Of a stretch of DNA of 6,193 nucleotides, positions 1 through 5,230 are shown one piece after another (the stretch's first letter is position 1; each line of letters starts with the position of its first letter). Below the pieces are notes generated by a model. The model was not told where the DNA came from, made no database searches, and worked only from the letters and a program-made list of their open reading frames with translations. This stretch comes from Polyangia bacterium (GTDB taxonomy: Bacteria > Myxococcota_A > Polyangia > Polyangiales > Polyangiaceae). The translations under genes were made by a program, and so were the position numbers. The stretch spans positions 1-6,193 of the forward strand of contig JAUILJ010000513.1 in the NCBI GenBank assembly GCA_030433055.1, read 5' to 3'.

Positions 1-24
1 ACGGTTCGAGCCCGTGTCCGCCCA
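1..24 (+). tRNA. 3' end of a tRNA (partial, cut by left edge; possibly tRNA-Val)
   Basis: The first bases read as a T-arm: ACGG (1-4), the seven-base loop TTCGAGC (5-11) and CCGTG (12-16). Four stem pairs are visible; the fifth partner lies before the window. The loop has the invariant TTC-purine-A. Bases 17-23 (TCCGCCC) fit a seven-base acceptor 3' strand and A24 the discriminator, so the hidden 5' acceptor strand should read GGGCGGA. That strand would suit tRNA-Val, but the anticodon is outside the window and the identity is a guess. The next three bases are CCG, not CCA, so the CCA end would be added by nucleotidyltransferase. A strong hairpin starts three bases after the discriminator, as expected for the end of a tRNA transcript. 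Confidence 0.75.
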
Positions 25-26
25 CC

Positions 27-58
27 GAGAGGCCTGCTCAGACGAGAGCAGGCCTCTC
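27..58 (+). terminator. Hairpin terminator after the tRNA
   Basis: GAGAGGCCTGCTC (27-39) and GAGCAGGCCTCTC (46-58) form a perfect 13-bp GC-rich stem with a six-base loop (AGACGA). It starts three bases past the tRNA discriminator base. There is no run of T after it (TGCGTATC follows), so it is not a textbook intrinsic terminator, but strong hairpins with weak T tails are common in high-GC genomes. Ending the tRNA transcript and protecting its 3' end is the simplest reading. It would also separate the tRNA from the gene at 219. Confidence 0.65.
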
Positions 59-126
59 TGCGTATCGAGCTCCGGGTGTTCGAAGCCGCCGCCGAGTGAC
101 GCAACGCATCGAGTCCTGGGGTTCGC

Positions 127-144
127 CAACCGTTCGGACGGTTG
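127..144 (+). promoter_or_regulatory. Inverted repeat upstream of the surface-protein gene
   Basis: CAACCGT (127-133) and ACGGTTG (138-144) are perfect inverted 7-bp arms around TCGG. It lies about 75 bases before the ATG at 219 and about 40 bases upstream of a possible -35 element at 184. It could be an operator for a dimeric regulator or a small RNA hairpin. There is no direct evidence for either, and a 7-bp inverted repeat can arise by chance in GC-rich DNA. Confidence 0.25.
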
Positions 145-183
145 CACCGACAGCGCCAGGCCGCGCTGTGGCTGGAATGCAGG

Positions 184-212
184 TTGGTTCTCCGTCGGCC
201 GCCCGGTACCCT
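184..212 (+). promoter_or_regulatory. Possible promoter giving a leaderless or near-leaderless mRNA
   Basis: TTGGTT (184-189) and TACCCT (207-212) are separated by 17 bases, the ideal sigma-70 spacing, although the hexamers match consensus only partly. The -10-like box ends six bases before the ATG at 219, so transcription would start at or beside the start codon. This agrees with the absence of any Shine-Dalgarno-like sequence before that ATG. The placement is inferred from sequence alone. Confidence 0.3.
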
Positions 213-218
213 AGCTCT

Positions 219-1847
219 ATGGCGCGCTTCTCCTCTCCCCACTTGCTTGCTGGTGCTCTGGGTCTTTCGTCGCTGCTTTGCCCCGGCGCCGCGCTCGCGC
301 TGCAGCAACCTGACGGTACCGTGGTTCCGGTCGGAAACAATCTGGTCACCTACTTGAATGCAGAAGGTGAGAGCATCAATCCCGTCACCGACGCGGCCAT
401 CACTCCTCAGACCTTCACCCCGCAGTGCTCCTTGACCTTCACTGTGCTAGCGCGCGGCGGCTCGCAGAAGAACTCATTCGGCTGGTACAACGTGACCGGG
501 GCCAAGCCCACTCCTCAAGAACTCTACGAGTTCATCGGTTGCAACGACGGTGTGGGAACGGTGAAGACGCTCGATGTCCGTTCGGACTCTCGCTACCTCG
601 GCGGGGAGATCGGCTTCTTCCAGGCGACGACCCAGGGCAAGTCGGGCAACTGCGCGAACTGGGGGGATATCTCCGGCACCATCGGGTACTTCTACTACTC
701 GGAGGATCGCTACAACGACGACAACGTCCCGGGCAATCCCAGCAACTGGATCCACCTGCTGATCATGAACACGACGCGCGCGGACTTGGATCCGGCGTTC
801 TACTTCGGCTGGGAGGACCTGTTCTCCGGGGGAGACAACGACTTCGAGGATCTCCTGATGAGAGTCCAGGGGATCCGCTGCTCGGGGGGAGGCCAGCCCT
901 GCGACACGGGAGCTATCGGCAAGTGCGCCTTCGGCACCACTCAATGTGTGAATGGTGCCGTGCAGTGCCTCCAGAACGAGCAGCCGACGACCGAGACCTG
1001 CAACGCGATCGACGACGACTGCAACGGTGAGACGGACGAAGGCGACCTCTGTGACTCAGGTCTGGTCTGCGACCGCGGGGTGTGTCGACCCTCCTGCAAC
1101 GGCGGTGAGTTCAAGTGCCCAACCGGTTTCACCTGCGAGAACGACCTGTGTATCGACACGGCGTGCGTGGGGAAGACCTGCGACGCGGGCAAGATCTGCG
1201 TCCGGGGCGAGTGCAAAGCACCTTGTGACGGCGTAGTGTGTCCTCACGGAAAGACATGCCGGCAAGGAGCCTGCGTCGACCCTTGCGAGGGAGTGACCTG
1301 CGAGAGCGACTACTACTGTGACCCTGGCGTGGGCGTGTGCGTGCTCGGTTGTGGCTGCACGGGCTGCGGTGCCGGGCAGGCGTGCAGTCAGGTCACTTCT
1401 GCCTGCGTACAGAGCGCGTGCGAAACGGTGACCTGTGACGCGGGTACCCACTGTGTGGACGGCAACTGCGTGGATGACTGCGACGGAGCCCAGTGCCCTG
1501 CAGGCCAGAAGTGTGAAGCCGGCGGCTGTGTGCCTGACGAGAACGCTAGCGGTGGCGCCGGGGGCGCTAGCAGCGGAGGCAGCGGAACCATCGGCATCGG
1601 TGGCACATCGTTCGGAGGCTCCAGCGCGAGTGGTGGCACGGGCATGGGCGCTGCGGCTGGAACGAGCAGCGGTAACGGAGGCGCTTTGATCGGGCGCGGA
1701 GAGACGACGGAGAGCGACTCGGGGTGCGGATGCCGTACGTCTGACTCCAAGAGTTCTCGCTCCGCCTGGTGGGCAGCCTTCGCGCTGATCCTCTTCCCCA
1801 TCCGTCGCCGTTGGTTTCGTGCGGAAAGACGGTCGACTCGGGTTTAG
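219..1847 (+). CDS. Exported cysteine-rich surface protein with DUF4114-like region and MYXO-CTERM anchor
   Basis: The product (542 aa) is probably displayed on the cell surface; its function is unknown. The ATG at 219 was chosen because a signal peptide follows at once (hydrophobic core, cleavage probably after ALA at residue 27); earlier in-frame starts would bury it behind about 40 residues. Residues ~85-220 look like a DUF4114-type beta domain, ending in FGWEDLFSGGDNDFEDL (197-212). Residues 261-274 hold an acidic CNAIDDDCNGETDE motif like the metal-binding motif of MopE. From 316 to 437 five CX4CX5CX4C-type units occur, the third with a longer last gap and followed by a divergent CGC stretch. 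A Gly/Ser linker (441-490) leads to SGCGC (501-505), a hydrophobic stretch (~516-527) and RRR (529-531). That layout matches MYXO-CTERM tails, which myxosortases process. No Shine-Dalgarno is visible. Confidence 0.85.
   Translation: MARFSSPHLLAGALGLSSLLCPGAALALQQPDGTVVPVGNNLVTYLNAEGESINPVTDAAITPQTFTPQCSLTFTVLARGGSQKNSFGWYNVTGAKPTPQELYEFIGCNDGVGTVKTLDVRSDSRYLGGEIGFFQATTQGKSGNCANWGDISGTIGYFYYSEDRYNDDNVPGNPSNWIHLLIMNTTRADLDPAFYFGWEDLFSGGDNDFEDLLMRVQGIRCSGGGQPCDTGAIGKCAFGTTQCVNGAVQCLQNEQPTTETCNAIDDDCNGETDEGDLCDSGLVCDRGVCRPSCNGGEFKCPTGFTCENDLCIDTACVGKTCDAGKICVRGECKAPCDGVVCPHGKTCRQGACVDPCEGVTCESDYYCDPGVGVCVLGCGCTGCGAGQACSQVTSACVQSACETVTCDAGTHCVDGNCVDDCDGAQCPAGQKCEAGGCVPDENASGGAGGASSGGSGTIGIGGTSFGGSSASGGTGMGAAAGTSSGNGGALIGRGETTESDSGCGCRTSDSKSSRSAWWAAFALILFPIRRRWFRAERRSTRV
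1725..1811 (+). other. MYXO-CTERM sorting signal (coding segment)
   Basis: This segment encodes residues 503-531 of the preceding gene: a CGC cysteine pair, a polar stretch rich in Ser and Lys, a short hydrophobic segment beginning with two tryptophans, and three arginines. Cysteine motif, membrane segment and arginine cluster are the three hallmarks of MYXO-CTERM (TIGR03901), found in Myxococcota. The hydrophobic part is short and interrupted by a proline, and 11 more residues follow the arginines, so this is a divergent example. Confidence 0.7.
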
Positions 1848-2200
1848 CGCTATAAGTGCACGCCTGGTCGCGTGATGGTCGAACGCGAGTTTGAGCGGAA
1901 GGAAGGATTCGGGCGCATGGCCGTAGCCCGAGGGAAGGCGAATCGTCGTCGCAGTCTGCGTTTCAACTCGTGAGCTGGGCCTCTTTCGCCTCGTGCCCAA
2001 TATGCCTCAGTGCCTCGAACAGCCCCAGCTGGAGCAGTTGCTTCCAGGATCTGTGCGCTTCATTGCTTCGCTGAACTCGGTCGCCGCTCGGGTCCTCGAT
2101 CGGGTGGCTGATGTCTTGAGGTGTAGGGAAGTCGAGCACTCGGAGTCGACGACTTCGGTAAGCGCTCACTCCTCGCTCGGGGGGCTGCTCCTCCGAACAA

Positions 2201-2230
2201 TTGGCGCGTCTGGCGCAGCTGGCGTATTTC
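2201..2230 (+). promoter_or_regulatory. Weak sigma-70-like promoter candidate for the lipoprotein gene
   Basis: TTGGCG (2201-2206) and TATTTC (2225-2230) are spaced by 18 bases. Each box matches consensus only in part (four and three of six). It would give an untranslated leader of about 110 bases. The same stretch has TGGCG three times at nine-base intervals (2202, 2211, 2220). The evidence is weak and other promoter positions are equally possible. Confidence 0.2.
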
Positions 2231-2316
2231 ATGAGCATGAGGGTGGTGCCAAGCGCGGGGCATTGGGTGCTCCGCCTGGCGGTGCGCTTGCGCTTAGAGT
2301 CTGCGCGATTGAACGG

Positions 2317-2336
2317 GCTGCGGTGTTCACCGCAGC
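2317..2336 (+). promoter_or_regulatory. Hairpin or operator just upstream of the lipoprotein ribosome binding site
   Basis: GCTGCGGTG (2317-2325) and CACCGCAGC (2328-2336) are perfect 9-bp inverted arms around TT; as RNA this gives an 8-bp stem with a GTTC loop. It ends four bases before the Shine-Dalgarno GAGGTG (2340-2345). A stem so close to the ribosome site could affect translation or mRNA stability, or the DNA could bind a dimeric regulator. No terminator-type T run follows. Confidence 0.35.
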
Positions 2337-2339
2337 AGT

Positions 2340-2345
2340 GAGGTG
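2340..2345 (+). promoter_or_regulatory. Ribosome binding site deciding the lipoprotein start
   Basis: GAGGTG matches the anti-Shine-Dalgarno complement (AAGGAGGTGAT) over six bases. Its GAGG core lies five bases before ATG 2349 and eleven before ATG 2355, favouring 2349. The GTG at 2343 overlaps the site and cannot use it. Confidence 0.5.
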
Positions 2346-2348
2346 GCC

Positions 2349-3986
2349 ATGAGGATGCTTCGACTTGCTTTGTTCACGTCCTTTGCCGGAGCTCTCGCAC
2401 TGGGTGCGGGTTGTACGGCGGAGTTCACCGGGGCCGAGGAGACCGGTGGCGCTGGTGGGATGGGCGGGTCCGCGGGGACCGAGAACGGTGGCACCGGCGG
2501 CACGACCGGGGGCACGGGAGGCACCGGCGGCGTTGGAGGCACCGCAAGTGCCGGCGGAACGGCGGGTAGCGGAGGCGGATGTAGCGGCGCGGCAACGCCC
2601 TCCGAAGATAGTTGCGTGGTCACCGAGGACTACGGAGTGTTCGTCTCTCCCGCAGGCGATGACACCACAGCGGACGGCTCACGTGACGCACCCTACGCGA
2701 CGCTCGAGGCGGCGCTCAGCGCCGCATATACCGCGGGGAAACGCGTGTACGCTTGCAGCTCGGGTGGCGACTTCATCCCCAATGGCGACCTGCTGGTGAT
2801 CGACGATGGCTTGAGCGGTAGCCAGATGTATGGTGGCTTCGACTGCGACAGCTGGGCCTACGATGGCGAAAAACCCACGGCGGTGGTCGGGGGCTCCGCT
2901 GCGCTCTTCGTCAACAGCGTGAAGGGTGGCCTGAGAGTCGAGGACTTCAGTTTCCGTGCGGTGGACCAGGATCAGACCTCGAGCATCGGCGCGCTGGTCA
3001 AGGACAGCGAGGGCGTGCTGTTCAAGCGCGTGACCTTCATCGCGGGCAAGGGCGCGGACGGTACACCCGGGGTCAGTGGCCTGGTCGGGGATCCCGGGCC
3101 AGCGCCGGGCGATGGCCAGCGAGGCGCGGCCGCGCTTTGCACCGCAGCGCCGGCATCTCAGGTTGGTGGAGCGTGGGCGAACCCCAGTTCTTGTGGCTCT
3201 TTGGGGGGTGAGGGTGGTACCGCGCGGAAGAACCAGGCTTCGACGGATGGTCTAGATGGCGAGCCGAAGATGGACGTTGTTCCAAGTGGAGGAAACGCGA
3301 ACGGCGGAGCGGCAGCAAGTGTCTTTGGCGTCGACGCGACGAGCGGTACGCAAGGCGCTCAGGGAGAAGACGGCGCCAATGGATCGCCCGTTGGCCCGGT
3401 AGGCACGTTCCATCAGGATGGCTATGATCCGCCCGTTTCCGGGGCGGGTCTAGACGGACACGTTGGCCAAGGCGGAGGCGGTGGTGGCGCGAGCGCAGGG
3501 AACGCGGCGACATGTATTGGCGCGAGCGGCGGCGCTGGAGGCATGGGCGGTTGCGGTGGGGGACACGGTGCTGGTGGCGAGGGTGGACACGCGTCGATCG
3601 CGCTGCTCGTATGGCAGAGCACCGTGACGGTCACTGATTGTGTTCTGGAATCTGCAGCTGGTGGCGCTGGCGGTGCTGGGGGAGATGGTGCGACCGGCGG
3701 TACTGGGGGCGAAGGCGGGCCTGGTGGGGCGATTGCGCCCGGGGTCGGAGAGGCCGGGAAGGGTGGCAAAGGCGGTCGCGGGGGCAACGGAGGTTCTGGG
3801 GCCGGCGGCCCCGGTGGGCCGTCCTATGGTCTCGTCTATGGCGGTACCAAGCCGGCGGAGACGAACAGCTGCACATTCAGCGTCGGGGTTGGCGGCAAGG
3901 GCGGCGCGGGGGGCAGGCTGGGGAGCCTGACGCCGGCGCCGGATGGTCCCGACGGAGCCTCCGCAGAGATGTACGAGCAGACCTGA
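2349..3986 (+). CDS. Glycine-rich lipoprotein with DUF1565/beta-helix-like region
   Basis: The product (545 aa) is probably an envelope lipoprotein of unknown function. It begins with two arginines, a hydrophobic stretch and LGAGC, placing the lipidated cysteine at residue 22; glycine at -3 is not the commonest lipobox residue but is tolerated. A Gly/Thr spacer (33-77) follows. Residues 97-130 (FVSPAGDDTTADGSRDAPY and the ATLEAAL that follows) resemble the DUF1565 start of right-handed beta-helix proteins. YGGFDCDSW (161-169) and the strands through ~235 fit that fold. The remainder (~235-540) is mostly glycine-rich, with dense GG-x repeats at 374-413 and 438-490, broken by a short beta-like strand with a cysteine (417-435). 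It resembles the PGRS-like predicted proteins common in myxobacteria. Start 2349 rests on the GAGGTG site; GTG 2343 and ATG 2355 are alternatives. Low-complexity coding DNA makes its length likely to vary among strains. Confidence 0.8.
   Translation: MRMLRLALFTSFAGALALGAGCTAEFTGAEETGGAGGMGGSAGTENGGTGGTTGGTGGTGGVGGTASAGGTAGSGGGCSGAATPSEDSCVVTEDYGVFVSPAGDDTTADGSRDAPYATLEAALSAAYTAGKRVYACSSGGDFIPNGDLLVIDDGLSGSQMYGGFDCDSWAYDGEKPTAVVGGSAALFVNSVKGGLRVEDFSFRAVDQDQTSSIGALVKDSEGVLFKRVTFIAGKGADGTPGVSGLVGDPGPAPGDGQRGAAALCTAAPASQVGGAWANPSSCGSLGGEGGTARKNQASTDGLDGEPKMDVVPSGGNANGGAAASVFGVDATSGTQGAQGEDGANGSPVGPVGTFHQDGYDPPVSGAGLDGHVGQGGGGGGASAGNAATCIGASGGAGGMGGCGGGHGAGGEGGHASIALLVWQSTVTVTDCVLESAAGGAGGAGGDGATGGTGGEGGPGGAIAPGVGEAGKGGKGGRGGNGGSGAGGPGGPSYGLVYGGTKPAETNSCTFSVGVGGKGGAGGRLGSLTPAPDGPDGASAEMYEQT
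2445..2579 (+). repeat. GGNGGC-type low-complexity coding repeat (Gly/Thr spacer)
   Basis: Imperfect GGNGGC and GGNACC units, often with nine-base phasing, encode the Gly/Thr spacer (residues 33-77) between the lipidated cysteine and the folded part of the lipoprotein. Such stretches can expand or contract in frame and are also a common place for sequencing or assembly errors. Confidence 0.6.
3660..3818 (+). repeat. Glycine-rich coding repeat (PGRS-like)
   Basis: This segment encodes residues 438-490 of the lipoprotein, dominated by GG-x triplets (GGAGGAGGDGATGG, then GKGGKGGRGG). The repeats are imperfect in DNA. Comparable shorter stretches lie at 3468-3590. The antisense strand of this part is proline-rich and open, which is a by-product. 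Confidence 0.6.
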
Positions 3987-3995
3987 ACTTCGCGC

Positions 3996-4011
3996 GCTGC
4001 AGCGCTGCAGC
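3996..4011. promoter_or_regulatory. 16-bp perfect palindrome downstream of the lipoprotein stop
   Basis: GCTGCAGCGCTGCAGC is a perfect 16-bp palindrome starting ten bases after the TGA at 3984-3986 and about 60 bases before the ribBA start. As RNA it gives a six-base-pair stem with a GCGC loop and no T run; as DNA it could bind a dimeric protein. It might be a weak terminator for the lipoprotein gene or an operator for ribBA. It is also internally repetitive (CTGCAG twice), so chance is possible. Confidence 0.3.
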
Positions 4012-4041
4012 CTCGATCTGCGGCGGGATTGATTGTCGAAG

Positions 4042-4064
4042 GGGAGCCTGGAAAGTAGGCTCCC
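4042..4064 (+). promoter_or_regulatory. Leader hairpin immediately before ribBA
   Basis: GGGAGCCT (4042-4049) and AGGCTCCC (4057-4064) form a perfect 8-bp stem with a seven-base loop (GGAAAGT). The stem ends seven bases before the ATG at 4072, where a Shine-Dalgarno would normally lie, and none is seen there. If it forms in the mRNA it would sit in the ribosome's initiation footprint. It does not resemble the FMN riboswitch, which is much larger and multi-branched. Confidence 0.4.
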
Positions 4065-4071
4065 GCGACCC

Positions 4072-5220
4072 ATGGCACTTGCAAGCGTAGAAGCCGGAAT
4101 CGAAGCCATCGCCCGCGGCGAGATGATCATCCTGGTCGACGACGAGGATCGGGAGAACGAAGGCGATCTGGTGATCGCCGCGGAGAAGTGCACGCCCGAG
4201 GCCATCAACTTCATGGCGAAGTACGGTCGCGGGCTCATCTGCCTGTCTCTCACCGACGAGCAGCTCAAGAAGCTCGAGCTGCCGATGATGGTGGAGAACA
4301 ACTCGTCGCCCTTCGAAACGGCGTTCACCGTCAGCATCGAGGCGCGCACCGGCGTGACCACTGGGATCTCTGCTCAGGACCGTGCACGCACCATCCAGGT
4401 CGCCATCGCGGATCACGCGAACCCCGAGGATATCGTGGTGCCCGGTCACGTCTTTCCGCTGCGTGCGCGCCCAGGCGGAGTTCTGGTGCGGACCGGCCAG
4501 ACAGAGGGCTCGGTCGACTTCTCGCGCCTGGCCGGTTTGCAGCCATCGGCGGTGATTTGCGAGATCTTGAACGACGACGGCACCATGGCGCGCCTGCCGG
4601 ATCTGGAGCGCTTCGCCCAGGAACACAACCTGCTCGTCTGCAGCATCGCAGACCTGATCGACTATCGGTTCAAGCGCGACAAGCTCGTGGAACTCCTCAC
4701 GGAAACTCCATTTCCGTGTGCATACGGCGATGACTTCAAGCTCCGTGTCTATCGTGGTGTCGTCGACGGCGCTGAACACCTCGTGCTCATCAACGGGGAC
4801 CCGGCAAAGGCGGTTGAGCCCGTTCCGGTTCGGGTTCAGCACGAGTGCCTGATTGGCGATGTGTTCCGCGGGCGCGACTGCGACTGCGGCTGGCAGCTAC
4901 ACGGCTCCTTGGAGGCCATCGCGAAGGCAGGCGTCGGCGTGGTGGTCTATCTGGGTGGATCGGAGATGGGGCGCTTCGACGCCGTACGTCGGTACGCGCT
5001 CAAGGAGCGGGACCCGCGTCCCCGTCAGCGCAGTACGAGCGAGGTAAAGCCGGAGTTCCGAGACCTCGGCATCGGTTGCCAGATCCTCGCGGATTGCGGC
5101 GTTGGCAAGCTCAAGGTGCTGTCCAACTCGATCCAGAAGTTGGTCGGTCTCGACGCATACGGCCTCGAGCTGATCGGGATCCAGGAAATCGTCAGGCCCG
5201 AGTGGGCCGCGAAGGGTTGA
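4072..5220 (+). CDS. ribBA: RibBA/RibBX-type protein: DHBP synthase fused to a divergent GTP cyclohydrolase II domain
   Basis: The N-terminal half (about 1-205) is 3,4-dihydroxy-2-butanone 4-phosphate synthase (RibB), which turns ribulose 5-phosphate into the four-carbon riboflavin precursor in the cytoplasm. It shows DDEDRENEGD (23-32), PGHVFPL (124-130), VDFSRLAG (148-155) and CEILNDDGTMA (163-173). The usual GHT metal motif reads GQT (142-144), with Gln143 replacing the expected histidine. The C-terminal half (about 210-382) resembles GTP cyclohydrolase II: Cys259, Cys270 and Cys272 keep the zinc spacing and Arg330 the catalytic arginine position. However, QEGRG has become SEMGR (297-301), the aspartate before that arginine is Glu328, and DTVEAN is absent. 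Such proteins with a degenerate second half are known as RibBX. ATG 4072 gives the usual short N-terminus before IEAI; TTG 4033 is an alternative. No Shine-Dalgarno is visible. Whether the second domain is active is unknown. Confidence 0.9.
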   Translation: MALASVEAGIEAIARGEMIILVDDEDRENEGDLVIAAEKCTPEAINFMAKYGRGLICLSLTDEQLKKLELPMMVENNSSPFETAFTVSIEARTGVTTGISAQDRARTIQVAIADHANPEDIVVPGHVFPLRARPGGVLVRTGQTEGSVDFSRLAGLQPSAVICEILNDDGTMARLPDLERFAQEHNLLVCSIADLIDYRFKRDKLVELLTETPFPCAYGDDFKLRVYRGVVDGAEHLVLINGDPAKAVEPVPVRVQHECLIGDVFRGRDCDCGWQLHGSLEAIAKAGVGVVVYLGGSEMGRFDAVRRYALKERDPRPRQRSTSEVKPEFRDLGIGCQILADCGVGKLKVLSNSIQKLVGLDAYGLELIGIQEIVRPEWAAKG

Positions 5221-5230
5221 AGCCTCTCTT

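Larger units (their letters stand above)
1848..2348. other. 501-base intergenic stretch without a confident gene
   Basis: No open frame here shows a recognisable domain. The frame of the upstream gene stays open after its stop to 1973 and contains an ATG at 1875 for a 32-residue basic peptide; an internal ATG at 1917 has a GGAAGGA sequence about ten bases upstream. On the minus strand a 91-codon frame (2238 down to 1963) has fairly GC-rich third positions but no Shine-Dalgarno and no family I know. A plus-strand frame (1993-2352) overlaps it and runs into the next gene's start. The stretch may hold the promoter of the lipoprotein gene, a small gene or a decayed one. I see no clear terminator after 1847. 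Confidence 0.5.

Noticed and set aside
96..218. Upstream start for the surface-protein gene
   Set aside because: It would put about 41 polar residues before the signal peptide. There is no ribosome site to favour it, and it starts soon after the tRNA terminator.
425..1030. Plus-strand alternative frame of 201 codons inside the surface-protein gene
   Set aside because: It is an Arg/Leu-rich shadow in another frame of a well-supported gene.
1056..2000. Long minus-strand open frame (314 codons) opposite the surface-protein gene
   Set aside because: It is low-complexity Ala/Arg/Thr text without a domain, and lies opposite a gene with signal peptide, cysteine repeats and sorting tail. Antisense frames stay open in GC-rich DNA.
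4033..4071. TTG start for ribBA adding 13 residues
   Set aside because: The family N-terminus is matched by ATG 4072, and the extra residues would be encoded by the inverted repeat. It is kept as an alternative only.
3987..4071. FMN riboswitch before ribBA
   Set aside because: The gap is only 85 bases and shows none of the conserved RFN blocks, such as the AGGG start and the CCGGCGGT segment.
3450..4361. Long minus-strand open frame across the lipoprotein end and ribBA start
   Set aside because: It spans two unrelated plus-strand genes and the gap between them, has no recognisable motif and is Arg/Ser/Pro-rich shadow.
3877..4842. Minus-strand open frame (321 codons) opposite ribBA
   Set aside because: It is the Val/Asp/His-rich mirror typical of the antisense frame of a real GC-rich gene; the ribBA frame carries clear family motifs.
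4950..5075. Frameshift explaining the lost GTP cyclohydrolase motifs
   Set aside because: Neither other plus-strand frame contains QEGRG or TVEAN, and family similarity resumes in the same frame (DLGIGCQIL), so the divergence is real and not a sequencing slip.
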